Origin: Desulfocicer sp963675955
GTDB taxonomy: Bacteria > Desulfobacterota > Desulfobacteria > Desulfobacterales > Desulfobacteraceae
Assembly: GCA_963675955.2 (NCBI GenBank)
Contig: CAXXVR010000002.1
Coordinates: 744,001 to 808,000 of the forward strand
Reading direction: 5' to 3'
DNA: 64,000 nt
Made by a program: the position numbers and the translations under genes. Positions within the stretch are counted from its first letter, which is position 1; the number at the start of each line of letters is the position of its first letter. The notes under the pieces are model-generated. The model did not search any database and was not told the DNA's origin. It worked only from the letters and a program-made list of their open reading frames with translations. Positions 34,371-43,661 of this stretch are shown piece by piece.

Positions 34371-35111
34371 ATGAGTGATGAGATGATTCCGGTTTCCCTG
34401 AAAGATGATTTTACGTTTGTCTGTTCCCCAGATGTGTCCTGTTTTAATCAATGCTGTCGAGATCTGAACCAGTTTTTGACCCCCTATGATGTACTTCGTT
34501 TGAAAAACGCAATGGGAATATCTTCCCATGATTTTCTTAAGAAATACACCCTGCGGCATAACGGACCGGAATCGGGGTTGCCGGTGGTGACCTTTAAAAT
34601 GGACCCAAGCACCGGGTATGCCTGCCCCTTTGTGGCGGAAAACGGGTGTACCGTTTACGCGGACCGTCCGGCGTCGTGCCGGATGTATCCCCTTGCAAGG
34701 GCTGTGGTGAGATCCCGCCAGACCGGGCGCATGGAAGAGTATTTTGCCTTGATTGAGGAACCTCATTGTCACGGATTTAATCGACAATCAGGACAGACAG
34801 TGGAGCAATGGCTGGCGGGGCAGGATGTGGCGCTTTACAATAAAATAAATGATCAGCTGCTGGAGGTGATCGGGCTTAAAAACCGTATCCTTCCAGGTCC
34901 TCTGGATGGCGCGGATGCCGATCGTTTCTATTTGGCCTGTTATGATCTGGACATCTTTCGGGCCAATGTTCGAGAAGATGGTCTGTTATCTGGGATTCCC
35001 TTTTCTGCGGCACAGATAGAGGAGGCAATGACAGATGATGTGACATTGCTGGAACTGGGTATGATGTGGGTGAAGTATGTGTTGTTTGGCGTGCCGGTCC
35101 ATGGGGCATGA
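34371..35111 (+). CDS. YkgJ-family cysteine-cluster protein 1
   Basis: 246 aa. The YkgJ/UPF0153 Cys pattern is visible: CSPDVSCFNQCC at the start, then YACPF...GCTVYADRPASCRMYPL. These proteins are thought to bind zinc or an Fe-S cluster; function unknown. The C-terminal half is an extension of the kind seen in anaerobes. The next small frame starts one nt after its stop, so it heads a coupled unit with the small protein and the SDR. Confidence 0.82.
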   Translation: MSDEMIPVSLKDDFTFVCSPDVSCFNQCCRDLNQFLTPYDVLRLKNAMGISSHDFLKKYTLRHNGPESGLPVVTFKMDPSTGYACPFVAENGCTVYADRPASCRMYPLARAVVRSRQTGRMEEYFALIEEPHCHGFNRQSGQTVEQWLAGQDVALYNKINDQLLEVIGLKNRILPGPLDGADADRFYLACYDLDIFRANVREDGLLSGIPFSAAQIEEAMTDDVTLLELGMMWVKYVLFGVPVHGA

Positions 35112-35112
35112 A

Positions 35113-35250
35113 ATGATGCCAAGCCTCTATCAACGGGGTGTATTTTCACTTGCCCGGCATCACCATGGTGTTCTATATGAAAAAATATTGGCCGGACAGC
35201 TTGATGATGCATTGGAGAGAGGGAATATGATCCAGGGAGACAAAAAATGA
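35113..35250 (+). CDS. Small coupled protein of 45 aa, unknown
   Basis: Starts with ATGATG one base after the YkgJ stop and ends in a TGA that overlaps the SDR start (ATGA). The product begins MMPSLYQRGVFSLARHHHG and ends ERGNMIQGDKK; it is basic at the N-terminus and predicted helical after residue 20. The tight fit between two coupled neighbours and the absence of any gap favour a real gene; no family recognised. It could instead only serve as a translational bridge. Confidence 0.5.
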   Translation: MMPSLYQRGVFSLARHHHGVLYEKILAGQLDDALERGNMIQGDKK

Positions 35251-36065
35251 TGCTCAACGGAAAGGTGGCCCTTGTTCTAGGGGCAGTAAAAGGTATTGGA
35301 CGTGGTGTCGGGCTGGCCCTGGCCCGCCAGGGGGTCCGTCTTGCTTTGACCCGGCATGACTGGCCAGAGAGTTTTTCAAAGATGGAATCCGCCTTTGAGG
35401 AAACCGGTGTGGAACATGTCGTTTTTGATGTGGATCTTCTGGAAACTGCTTCCATTGAGCGTCTGATGGAAGATGTCCGGGAGCGGTTCGGACGGCTGGA
35501 TATTTTAATCAACAATATTGAACGGGGGGGGTGGCCTGTGGTGCATGGACCTTATGTTCAGGATCAGTGGGATCTTGAGATGGCAACCACCCTCAGAGCT
35601 AAACGCTGGGTGTTTGATCTTGCATTACCCCTGCTTAAATGCAGCAAAGATGCGGTGGTGATTAACTTTTCATCCATTGCCGGTGTGTGTGGACGTTCGG
35701 GTCCTGCGGCGGTGGTGTTTAATGATGGGTATGCGGCCGCCAGTCGGGGGATTTCTCTGTTGACGGAAACCTGGGCCCGCATGGGGGCGCCCCATGTTCG
35801 TGTCAATGAGATCATGCTGGGGATTGTGGATACCCGTCATGCCAGGGGAACCCGGGGATGGGAGACGGTATTGACCCCCGGGGAACAGGCGGCCATCATC
35901 GAACATACCCTGCTTAAAAGGACCGGAACCATTGAAGATGTGGTTAAAGCCGTACTATTCATGGTGAAGGATGCGCCTTATATGACCGGCTCTGTTCTGC
36001 GCCTGGATGGCGGTTATCTTCTGGGGGGCGAAGGCGTGCCCTCCATGCCCCCCGGTGTTTTATAA
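35247..36065 (+). CDS. Short-chain dehydrogenase/reductase-like protein lacking the catalytic lysine
   Basis: 272-aa Rossmann-fold protein with GAVKGIGRG as the nucleotide motif, DVDLLE, a changed NNIE in place of NNAG, INFSSIAG with the catalytic-type Ser, and a typical C-terminus (LFMVKDAPYMTGSVLRLDGGYLLGG). The YxxxK active site is absent: the nearest match is Y162-A-A-A-S166, and the Ser-Tyr spacing is longer than usual. It resembles enoyl-reductase (FabI)-like or atypical SDRs. It may bind NAD(P)H without classical chemistry. ATGs at 35247 and 35250 are both possible. Confidence 0.8.
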   Translation: MMLNGKVALVLGAVKGIGRGVGLALARQGVRLALTRHDWPESFSKMESAFEETGVEHVVFDVDLLETASIERLMEDVRERFGRLDILINNIERGGWPVVHGPYVQDQWDLEMATTLRAKRWVFDLALPLLKCSKDAVVINFSSIAGVCGRSGPAAVVFNDGYAAASRGISLLTETWARMGAPHVRVNEIMLGIVDTRHARGTRGWETVLTPGEQAAIIEHTLLKRTGTIEDVVKAVLFMVKDAPYMTGSVLRLDGGYLLGGEGVPSMPPGVL

Positions 36066-36079
36066 CCATCACAGATGGA

Positions 36080-36634
36080 TTAAACCAGCATCTGGGCAAT
36101 GGTTTGTCTGATGCGCTGATTTTTGCCGTGGGTTCTGCAAAACTGCATTTCAGCAAGGCTCATCTCTTTGTAAAAGGGGGTGCGGTCAAAGGGGTGGTAC
36201 GCCGCATTGAAAAGATTTTCCCCCGCATGGCATCCCGGAGCTTTTACCATGGGGCCGCCTGGTTTTGTTAATTGGTGGGGAATGCCGTGGAGGCGGCAAA
36301 TCATGGGGCGATATGGGTACAGTGTGCACCGACCGTCTTTATTGGCTGGACACATGATGCGAATGGGTTCTGTGTTGTTTTTTGCCTCCGCCATGGCCTG
36401 GATGAATTGCTTTGCATTTTTTCGGATTTCTTTTTTCAGGACAGGGCCCAGGGTTTTAAATCCATGGCGAAGATAGGCACGTTCCATGTGGGTGTGGTGA
36501 AAAAACAGGGTGGCACAGCAGTTGTCCTGGCACCCATTGCAGGTGAATCCGTATTTTGCTGCGGTGGCGTTCCAGGCGGCATCCATTTTTTCATACAGGT
36601 CAATGAGACTGGAAAAAGTGTTGATTTTTGTCAT
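36080..36634 (-). CDS. YkgJ-family cysteine-cluster protein 2
   Basis: 184 aa, convergent with the SDR. Cys pattern FTCNGCQDNCCATLFF, then IMCPANKDGRCTLYPYRPMICRLHGIPH, the YkgJ signature, and a late GCHAGENLF. Likely a small metal- or cluster-binding protein of unknown role. It is one of three YkgJ-type genes in the window, each with different surroundings. Confidence 0.82.
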   Translation of the reverse strand: MTKINTFSSLIDLYEKMDAAWNATAAKYGFTCNGCQDNCCATLFFHHTHMERAYLRHGFKTLGPVLKKEIRKNAKQFIQAMAEAKNNTEPIRIMCPANKDGRCTLYPYRPMICRLHGIPHQLTKPGGPMVKAPGCHAGENLFNAAYHPFDRTPFYKEMSLAEMQFCRTHGKNQRIRQTIAQMLV

Positions 36635-36711
36635 GGTATCTCACAGGGTGTCAAGGCATGGTGGGTTATCACTACAGGGCTTGGTAACAACATGGTCCAC
36701 TTCGGGGTGGG

Positions 36712-36813
36712 GCCAGGCTTGGGGTGTTGACATTGTCGTTGGCTTTGGTGTTTGCACAGGCTGTTGTCAATAATACAAGCCTGGCTTCGCCGGCTCCGTT
36801 GACCCGCCAACGG
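36712..36813. repeat. Dispersed palindromic element, family A, copy 3
   Basis: GCCAGGCTTG (36712-36721) pairs exactly with CAAGCCTGGC (36776-36785), preceded by AATAATA as in copies 2 and 4; CTCCGTTGACCCG follows. It fills the space between the YkgJ 2 gene and the end of the dGTPase gene. Confidence 0.5.
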
Positions 36814-36830
36814 TGACGGTTTGGCCCATG

Positions 36831-37967
36831 CTATACATGGGGATGGGGGAAAAACAGCTTGGAATAAAGCTCCAGCGCATATCGATCTGTCATGCTGGCA
36901 ATGATATCACAGGCGGTGCGTTCCAGCAGGCCAGGATCTTCATCCCAGGGGGCCATTTCCATTTTTTCCAGCTCCGCCTGCATGGCATCGGGGTTTTTGA
37001 TAAAGTAACGGTACAGTTCTTTTAAAATCTTTTTGGCTTTGATAAATTCCTTGTGAACAGAAGGGGATCGATACACGTTCTCGTAAAGGAATCCTCTTAA
37101 GGTGGTCATGGCTGTGTATGTTTTTTCTCCCATGCAGAGTCGAAATTCGTTTTCATGGGGACCGCTTGAATATACAAGGGATTCAATCATGGCCCTGGCT
37201 CGCTGGGGATGGTTTTCTCCCAGCTCCATGGTGCATATGGTGGGAATTTCATTTCTCTTGATGACACCGCTTCTCAAGGCGTCATCAAGGTCGTGATTTA
37301 AGTACGCAATGATATCTGCAATGCGGACAATTTTGCCTTCCATGGTGGCGGCTGTGGCTCCGGGGGTGGAGGGCATGATGTCTCCAAATCCTTTGGAGTG
37401 TTTCAGTATACCATCTCTTGTTTCCAGGGTCAGGTTCAGGCCTGCACCTCTGTTTTCAAGGGTATCCACCACACGAAGGCTTTGTTCGTTGTGGGAGAAT
37501 CCGGGCTGATAGATTTCCTTTAATGCCGTTTCTCCGCCGTGGCCAAAGGGGGTGTGCCCCAGATCGTGCCCCAGTGAAATGGCTTCTGCCAAATCTTCGT
37601 TGAGTCGCATGGCTCTTGCAATGTTTCTTGCGGTTTCAGACACCTCCAGAGTATGTGTCATTCTGGTTCTGTAGTGGTCTCCCAGGGGGGAGAGAAATAC
37701 CTGGGTTTTATGTTTGAGTCTTCGAAACGCATTTGAATAGACAATTCTATCTCTGTCCATCTGAAAGGGGGTGCGTATGCTGCAGGGAGTTTCCTGTCTT
37801 GCCCGTTCTCCGGCCATGGCGCTGGGACATCCGAAGGGGGAAAGAAAATTATTTTCTCTTGCCTGATAGGTTTCCCTGATGGAAAGGCCCGGCGGAGGTT
37901 CTGATCCATGGTTGTTTTCAGGACAGGATGGTTTCTGGTCTATCAGTTGTTTTTTTGTCGCTTTCAT
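36831..37967 (-). CDS. dgt: Deoxyguanosinetriphosphate triphosphohydrolase-like protein
   Basis: 378-aa HD-domain protein of the dGTPase family: RTPFQMDRDRIVYSNAFRRLKHKTQV, metal residues H105 (RMTHTLEV) and H134-D135 (LGHDLGHTPFGHGGE), and later Asp in IADIIAYLNHDLDD. It hydrolyses dNTPs to nucleosides and triphosphate, affecting dNTP pools. The N-terminal 35 residues are variable and the ribosome site weak, so a start further in is possible. Confidence 0.92.
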   Translation of the reverse strand: MKATKKQLIDQKPSCPENNHGSEPPPGLSIRETYQARENNFLSPFGCPSAMAGERARQETPCSIRTPFQMDRDRIVYSNAFRRLKHKTQVFLSPLGDHYRTRMTHTLEVSETARNIARAMRLNEDLAEAISLGHDLGHTPFGHGGETALKEIYQPGFSHNEQSLRVVDTLENRGAGLNLTLETRDGILKHSKGFGDIMPSTPGATAATMEGKIVRIADIIAYLNHDLDDALRSGVIKRNEIPTICTMELGENHPQRARAMIESLVYSSGPHENEFRLCMGEKTYTAMTTLRGFLYENVYRSPSVHKEFIKAKKILKELYRYFIKNPDAMQAELEKMEMAPWDEDPGLLERTACDIIASMTDRYALELYSKLFFPHPHV

Positions 37968-38144
37968 GTCATTTTCAGGTCAAGTGGTGATGTTTTTATT
38001 TGTATGTCCCGGATGCCTGTCGATGCTTGACTCAGCATCCTGTTCTGACAAGGCACTTTAAGAACTGCACATATTGTGAACTGTTTGTAAAGAGAAAACT
38101 TTTCAAACTGTCCGGGCGGATGCACCGGAACAGGGAGTGAATAC

Positions 38145-38702
38145 ATGTCAAATGATGAAAAATATATGGCTCTGGCTCTGAAAGAGGCTGAGTCTGCCCT
38201 GGTGCTGGGTGAGTTTCCAGTGGGTTGTGTTGTGATGCAGGGGACAAAGGTGGTGGCCGCCGGTGCAAGGCAGGGCACCGGGGGGATGAAGAAAAGGGCT
38301 GGGGAGCTTGATCATGCTGAAATTCTGGCCCTGCATCAGCTGGAGGCAAGGGATGTGGACAGGCAGGGGTTGACATTGTACTGCACCATGGAGCCCTGTC
38401 TTATGTGTTTTGCCGCCATTATGCTTTCGGGTATCAGAAAGGTGGTCTTCGCCTATGAGGACGCCATGGGTGGGGGGACCGGTTGTGATCGGAAATCTCT
38501 GCCCCCCCTGTATCGAGATGCCGATATTGAGGTGGTACCTGGGGTACTGCGTCGGGAAAGTCTTTTACTCTTTTATCAGTTTTTTAACCGGCCGGATAAT
38601 CGTTACTGGAAGGGAAGTCTACTGGAAAGATATACGTTGGATTGTGCTGCCAAACTCCGGGTAGACAGGGAAAAAAGAAATAGTTCTTGCAATTTTCGAT
38701 AA
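38145..38702 (+). CDS. Nucleoside deaminase, TadA/CMP-dCMP deaminase family
   Basis: 185-aa zinc deaminase: H57-A-E59 and P-C85-L-M-C88 supply the zinc ligands and the proton shuttle. TadA proteins (about 150-170 aa) edit A34 of tRNA-Arg to inosine; this one has a longer C-terminus (SLLERYTLDCAAKLRVDREKRN), so a guanine/cytosine deaminase-like role is possible. ACAGGGAG precedes the ATG. It lies immediately upstream of infC. Confidence 0.85.
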   Translation: MSNDEKYMALALKEAESALVLGEFPVGCVVMQGTKVVAAGARQGTGGMKKRAGELDHAEILALHQLEARDVDRQGLTLYCTMEPCLMCFAAIMLSGIRKVVFAYEDAMGGGTGCDRKSLPPLYRDADIEVVPGVLRRESLLLFYQFFNRPDNRYWKGSLLERYTLDCAAKLRVDREKRNSSCNFR

Positions 38703-38782
38703 ACTTTATATAATTACCCGTTGATTAATATGGAATTATTGTGGATATATGTGGATACGACAAAAAACAGAGGAGGTGTGGG

Positions 38783-39304
38783 ATAGCCAGGCAGAGCAAT
38801 CGGGACAGGATAAATATAAACAGGGGTATCAGGGCTGAAGAGGTTCGAGTTATCGGCGCTGATGGAGAGCAGATAGGCGTCATGCCCATACGGAATGCCC
38901 TTGAAAAGGCTGCTGAGCATGCACTGGATCTCGTGGAAGTCTCACCCAATGCAACGCCGCCTGTCTGCAAAATAATGGATTACGGCCGTTATAAATACGA
39001 GCTGACCAAGAAATTGCAGGAGGCCAGGAAAAAGCAGAAAACATCCCAGATTAAGGAGATCAAGGTTAGGCCCAAGACAGATACCCACGATCTTGAGACC
39101 AAAGTCAAGCATATTGAAAAGTTCATCGGCAACAATGATAAGGTGAAGGTGACGCTGGTTTTTCGGGGGCGTGAAATAACCCTTGCCAAGCAGGCCAGGC
39201 TTGTCCTTGAAAAAGTGGCGCAGATGACGGAAAAATTTGCTCAGGTGGAGCAGCATCCTAAGTTTGAAGGGCGAACCATGACCATGATTTTGTCACCGAA
39301 ATGA
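38783..39304 (+). CDS. infC: Translation initiation factor IF-3 (ATA start)
   Basis: 173 aa. AGGAGG at 38771-38776 sits exactly 6 nt before ATA 38783, which gives an N-terminus of (M)ARQSNRDRININRGIRAEEVRVI, right for IF-3. Upstream in-frame starts lack a ribosome site. Non-AUG starts are known for infC (AUU in E. coli) and let IF-3, which rejects such codons, repress its own synthesis. N-domain, lysine-rich linker (EARKKQKTSQ) and C-domain (TKVKHIEKFIGNNDKVKVTLVFRGRE) are all present. It heads the infC-rpmI-rplT-pheST cluster. Confidence 0.94.
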   Translation: MARQSNRDRININRGIRAEEVRVIGADGEQIGVMPIRNALEKAAEHALDLVEVSPNATPPVCKIMDYGRYKYELTKKLQEARKKQKTSQIKEIKVRPKTDTHDLETKVKHIEKFIGNNDKVKVTLVFRGREITLAKQARLVLEKVAQMTEKFAQVEQHPKFEGRTMTMILSPK

Positions 39305-39540
39305 TTTGAGGTCGACGAAAATTGCTCAAAATTTTTGTTTTTGTCGGGATATCCAGGATATCTGCTGAAAAATAACTTTTATTCTGAATCACCGGTAGGG
39401 AAGTTTTTGCGCCATGCTGCCGGGATTTCAGGATGGAATCAAAATGTGTTTGAACCTGTATGGTGGCGTGGTGCGCCCGAGGGCGTTACTTTGCTGCCAT
39501 ATCTTTTTTTGAGTTAAATGCGTACCAGGGAGATAATGAA

Positions 39541-39738
39541 ATGCCTAAGATAAAAACCAACAGGGCGGCTGCCAAGCGGTTTAAAAAGACAGGAACGGGG
39601 AAATATAAGTTCAGGAAATCACATGCCAGTCATATCCTGACCAAAAAAACCACAAAGCGGAAACGGTCTCTTCGGCTGGACCAGATCATTGGTAAAAGTG
39701 ATATCAAAGAGGTTAAACGCCTGCTGCCCAATGGCTGA
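39541..39738 (+). CDS. rpmI: 50S ribosomal protein L35
   Basis: 65 aa, start MPKIKTNRAAAKRFKKTGTG, the invariant L35 opening. Basic, full length. The 236-nt spacer behind infC is long and holds a small stem (CGCC 39474-39477 with GGCG 39482-39485); in many bacteria this region is where L20 represses rpmI-rplT, so a leader control is plausible but not shown. Confidence 0.97.
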   Translation: MPKIKTNRAAAKRFKKTGTGKYKFRKSHASHILTKKTTKRKRSLRLDQIIGKSDIKEVKRLLPNG

Positions 39739-39761
39739 TCAGGATATAAGGAGCATATGAA

Positions 39762-40112
39762 ATGAGAGTAAAAAGAGGATTTAAAGCAAGAAGACGCAGA
39801 AATAAGGTTTTAAAGCTTGCCAAGGGTTTTCGGGGTGGGCGCAGCAAGTTGTACCGCACGGCGGCAGATGCCGTTGACAAGGCATTGATGTATGCCTACC
39901 GTGACCGCAGGGTGCGTAAAAGAGAATATCGAAAATTGTGGATTGCCAGAATTAATGCCGCAGCGCGTATGAACGATCTTTCTTACAGCAATTTCATGCA
40001 CGGACTTAAGTTGGCCGGGATTGAGCTGGACAGAAAGGTGCTGGCTGAACTTGCCGTGTGTGACCCCAAGGGATTTACCCAGGTTGCCGCAGCTGCCGCA
40101 GCCCAACTTTAG
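39762..40112 (+). CDS. rplT: 50S ribosomal protein L20
   Basis: 116 aa, MRVKRGFKARRRRNKVLKLAKGFRGGRSK, typical of L20, and the conserved LWIARINAAARMN. Follows rpmI by 23 nt with AAGGAG upstream. 50S assembly protein and probable translational repressor of the operon. Confidence 0.97.
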   Translation: MRVKRGFKARRRRNKVLKLAKGFRGGRSKLYRTAADAVDKALMYAYRDRRVRKREYRKLWIARINAAARMNDLSYSNFMHGLKLAGIELDRKVLAELAVCDPKGFTQVAAAAAAQL

Positions 40113-40152
40113 GCTGCCGTTGACCGGTCTTTATTGAAAGGTGGAGATTGCT

Positions 40153-41154
40153 GTGGAAAAAAGTTTGCAAAAAATTGAACAGGATGCCCTGACTGACCTT
40201 AAAAAGGCGGTATCCGGAGAGGATGTAAACAGCCTTGAGACAAGGTATCTCGGACGCAAGGGAGTTCTGACCGCATTTTTGAGAAATATTTCAAAACTCC
40301 CTGTTGAAGATCGGCCGGGTGCGGGTAAAGATGCAAATGCATTGAAAATTAAGCTTGAAGAGGCTTTTAAAGAAATTGGCAGGCGTTTTGAAGAGCAAGA
40401 TACCGGGGAGTACGTTGACGTAACTCTGCCTGGCCGACCAACTTTAAGGGGCTCTCTCCACCCTGTAACAAAAATTTCCAGGGAGATTGTTGGTATTTTT
40501 TCAAGGCTGGGATTTGATGTGGTGGAGGGACCCGAAATTGAGACGGATTATTATAATTTTGAGGCGCTCAATATACCCAAGTATCACCCTGCCAGGGATA
40601 TGCAGGATACTTTTTATGTGTCTGATAATATAGTGCTCAGAACCCATACGTCTCCCACCCAGCCCAGGGTGATGGAAAAAACCGATCCACCGGTGAGAAT
40701 CATTGCACCGGGGAAGGTGTACCGATGTGATTCAGATCTTACCCATACACCCATGTTTCACCAGGTGGAGGGGTTGATGGTGGATGAAAATGTTTCCTTC
40801 GGAGATCTTAAAGGAACCATTACGACCTTTATTCATCAATTGTTTGATCCAGATATTGCCGTTCGTTTTCGCCCCAGCTTTTTTCCCTTTACTGAGCCTA
40901 GCGCTGAAGTGGATATCCAGTGCGTCATGTGCCGGGGAAAGGGGTGCAGAATTTGCTCTCGAACCGGGTGGCTTGAGGTGCTGGGCAGTGGAATGGTTCA
41001 TCCGGCGGTGTTTGAAAACGTGGGCTATGACACGGAAAAGTATTCCGGTTTTGCCTTTGGCATGGGGATTGAGCGCCTTGCGATGCTCAAATATGGGATT
41101 GATGATCTCAGGAAATTTTTTGAAAATGATATGCGCTTTTTAAGGCAGTTTTGA
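40153..41154 (+). CDS. pheS: Phenylalanine-tRNA ligase alpha subunit
   Basis: 333 aa from GTG 40153, which has GGTGGAG 6 nt upstream; an in-frame GTG at 40141 overlaps that site. Class II synthetase motifs: GRPTLRGSLHPVTKI, motif 2 (FYVSDNIVLRTHTSPTQPRVM), FTEPSAEVDIQC, and motif 3 (FAFGMGIERLAMLKYGIDDLR). It carries a Cys-rich insertion (CVMCRGKGCRICSRTGW) common in these bacteria. It forms the heterotetramer with PheT. Confidence 0.96.
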   Translation: MEKSLQKIEQDALTDLKKAVSGEDVNSLETRYLGRKGVLTAFLRNISKLPVEDRPGAGKDANALKIKLEEAFKEIGRRFEEQDTGEYVDVTLPGRPTLRGSLHPVTKISREIVGIFSRLGFDVVEGPEIETDYYNFEALNIPKYHPARDMQDTFYVSDNIVLRTHTSPTQPRVMEKTDPPVRIIAPGKVYRCDSDLTHTPMFHQVEGLMVDENVSFGDLKGTITTFIHQLFDPDIAVRFRPSFFPFTEPSAEVDIQCVMCRGKGCRICSRTGWLEVLGSGMVHPAVFENVGYDTEKYSGFAFGMGIERLAMLKYGIDDLRKFFENDMRFLRQF

Positions 41155-41155
41155 T

Positions 41156-43591
41156 ATGAAAGTCAGTTTAAGTTGGTTAAAAGAATATACATCGGTGACG
41201 GACGACCCGGCAGAGATTGCGGCAAAGCTCACCATGGCAGGTCTTGAAGTTGAGGCCGTTGAAAATCGATACGCCTTTCTGGATAACGTGGTGGTTGGTA
41301 GAGTGGACGCCGTGGAGAAACATCCAAAGGCGGATAGGCTCAGCTGCTGTCGGGTGGATGTCGGTGATGAAATCCTCAGTATTGTCTGTGGGGCACCCAA
41401 TGTTAAGTCCGGCATGATGGTTGCCTGTGCCCTGGTGGGGGCAGTGCTTCCCGGAGGGCTTGAGATTAAAAAAAGCAAGCTGCGGGGACAGGTATCCCAG
41501 GGGATGCTGTGCAGTAAAACCGAATTGAAGCTGGGCCTTGACGGTTCCGGTATCATGGAGCTGGCACCGGATTTAATTCCCGGGACACCCCTTGCCGATG
41601 CCCTTGATCTATCTGACGCCGTTTTTGAAATTGATTTGACCCCCAATCGCCCTGACTGCCTCAGTGTCATCGGGGTGGCAAGGGAAGTGGCGGCTTTCAC
41701 CGGCAAGCCCTTTACCCCGGTTTCGCCGGATCTTTTAATGCCATCTTCACAGGATTCAGGAATTTCTAAGTATATAGAGGTGCTGATCCATGATCCTGAG
41801 CTGTGCCATCGTTACATGGCCGCCATGGTGGTGGATGTCACTGTGGGACCATCTCCTTACTGGTTGCAGGACCGCCTTGAATCGGTGGGGCTTACTCCCA
41901 TAAATAACATCGTTGATGTGACCAATTTTGTCATGATGGAAATGGGGCAACCCCTCCATGCCTTTGACTATGATTTCTTGACCCATGCGCGTATTGAAGT
42001 TGGCAGGGCTGGCTCTAAACAGGAGTTTGTCACCCTTGACAGCAAGACCCATACCCTTGATCCGGATATGCTCATGATCTGTGATGGCGGTCGGCCCGTG
42101 GGTATTGCCGGTGTTATGGGTGGAGAGAATTCTGAAATTATTCCCAAAACCACACGTGTTCTTGTGGAGAGTGCCTATTTTGATCCGGTTTCTGTTCGTC
42201 GAACGGCAAAACTTTGTGGAATCAACAGTGATGCCTCCCATCGATTTGAGCGGGGCATTGATCCGGAGGGCTGTTTTGCTGCATTGAGTCGTGCCATTTC
42301 ACTGATGGTTGAAATTTCCGGCGGTACCCTTGTTCCTGGTTTTGTGGATGTACATCCCACCCCCTTTATTCCCCGTGTCATTGAAGTTGATACCGCTGCC
42401 TTGAACCGTCGTCTGGGGACGGATCTGGATGATGAGCGAATCCAGAAAATGCTCATGTCTGTGGGATTTGGGGTGACCTGTCTGGACCGGGGAAAACTTA
42501 AGGTAAATGTTCCCGGTTTCCGTGTGGATGTCAGTCGTCCTGAAGATCTGTCAGAAGAGGTGGCAAGGCTCTGGGGCTACGATAATATCAAAACCAGTTT
42601 CCCCATGGTGCCCTCCCTGAGGCGTCAACCGGCGCCTGAGATTGCCTTTCGAGAATCAATTAAAGATATGATGAACGGATTTGGTTTTTCCGAGGCCGTG
42701 AATTACAGTTTCACCGATGCCGGGATCTGTGAGAAACTTCAATTGTCCCCCGATGATGAGCGATGGGCGCTGGAATATATTCTCAATCCAATTTCAGAAG
42801 ACATGTCCGTGCTTCGCACCTCTCTTTTGCCGGGACTTTTTGAAAACCTGGGACGTAATATTGCCAAGCAGGTCAGTTCGCTGAAGCTTTTTGAGATTGG
42901 CAAGATTTTTATGGCCACCCAAAAGGGCGTTCAGCCCCGGGAAAAAGAAATGCTGGCGGGCATCTGGGCGGGCAATCGCTCCAGGCTTTCATGGCACGAA
43001 AAAGAGGTCCCCTGTGATTTCTTTGACCTCAAAGGTGTTGTGGAAGGGCTTTTTGCCGGTGTGGGGATATCTGAAAAAGAGATGGTTTTTTCCAGGGCAT
43101 CTGAGGGCCTTTATCCTTATTTCAAGAAAGGATCCGGTGCTATTGTGGAAATTAAGGGGGTCTGTGTGGGAAGTCTGGGAGAGGTTTCCCAGGTGGTTCG
43201 ATCCTGCTGGGGACTCAAGTCAGAGGCCTTTGTCTTTGAGCTGGATATGGCGGCCCTTCTTTCGGCAGCACCCCGATCCATTGTTTCTGTGCCATTACCC
43301 CGGTATCCTTCCGTGGAGAGGGATTTGACCCTGATTGTGGACAATGATGTGGCCGCCGGGGGCATCTGGGATGATCTTACCCGTCATACCCAAACCATCT
43401 CCCTGGTGGAAGATGTGTTTTTGTTTGATGTATACCAGGGCGCTCCCCTGGACGAGGGGAAAAAGTCTCTTTCTTTCCGCATCGTTTACAGGTCTTTGGA
43501 AAAAACATTGAAGGAGAAAAAAGTTAAAGGGCTTCATACCACCATTTCCAAATGGCTTATTGACAAATATGATGCTGATCTGCCTGCATGA
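41156..43591 (+). CDS. pheT: Phenylalanine-tRNA ligase beta subunit
   Basis: 811 aa, one base after the pheS stop. Domains in order: an N-terminal B1 region, the EMAP/tRNA-binding domain (VVGRVDAVEKHPKADRLSCCRVDVG), B3/B4 editing domain (TPNRPDCLSVIGVAREVAA), B5 (RRTAKLCGINSDASHRFERGID), and a C-terminal ferredoxin-fold anticodon-binding domain (LPRYPSVERDLTLIVD). Complete. After it comes a weak hairpin but no obvious T run. Confidence 0.96.
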   Translation: MKVSLSWLKEYTSVTDDPAEIAAKLTMAGLEVEAVENRYAFLDNVVVGRVDAVEKHPKADRLSCCRVDVGDEILSIVCGAPNVKSGMMVACALVGAVLPGGLEIKKSKLRGQVSQGMLCSKTELKLGLDGSGIMELAPDLIPGTPLADALDLSDAVFEIDLTPNRPDCLSVIGVAREVAAFTGKPFTPVSPDLLMPSSQDSGISKYIEVLIHDPELCHRYMAAMVVDVTVGPSPYWLQDRLESVGLTPINNIVDVTNFVMMEMGQPLHAFDYDFLTHARIEVGRAGSKQEFVTLDSKTHTLDPDMLMICDGGRPVGIAGVMGGENSEIIPKTTRVLVESAYFDPVSVRRTAKLCGINSDASHRFERGIDPEGCFAALSRAISLMVEISGGTLVPGFVDVHPTPFIPRVIEVDTAALNRRLGTDLDDERIQKMLMSVGFGVTCLDRGKLKVNVPGFRVDVSRPEDLSEEVARLWGYDNIKTSFPMVPSLRRQPAPEIAFRESIKDMMNGFGFSEAVNYSFTDAGICEKLQLSPDDERWALEYILNPISEDMSVLRTSLLPGLFENLGRNIAKQVSSLKLFEIGKIFMATQKGVQPREKEMLAGIWAGNRSRLSWHEKEVPCDFFDLKGVVEGLFAGVGISEKEMVFSRASEGLYPYFKKGSGAIVEIKGVCVGSLGEVSQVVRSCWGLKSEAFVFELDMAALLSAAPRSIVSVPLPRYPSVERDLTLIVDNDVAAGGIWDDLTRHTQTISLVEDVFLFDVYQGAPLDEGKKSLSFRIVYRSLEKTLKEKKVKGLHTTISKWLIDKYDADLPA

Positions 43592-43661
43592 AATGACAGC
43601 AAAACATACCGGGACATACACTTTTTGCCCCGGTGTGTAAGAAAAAATAAATGACTTATGG

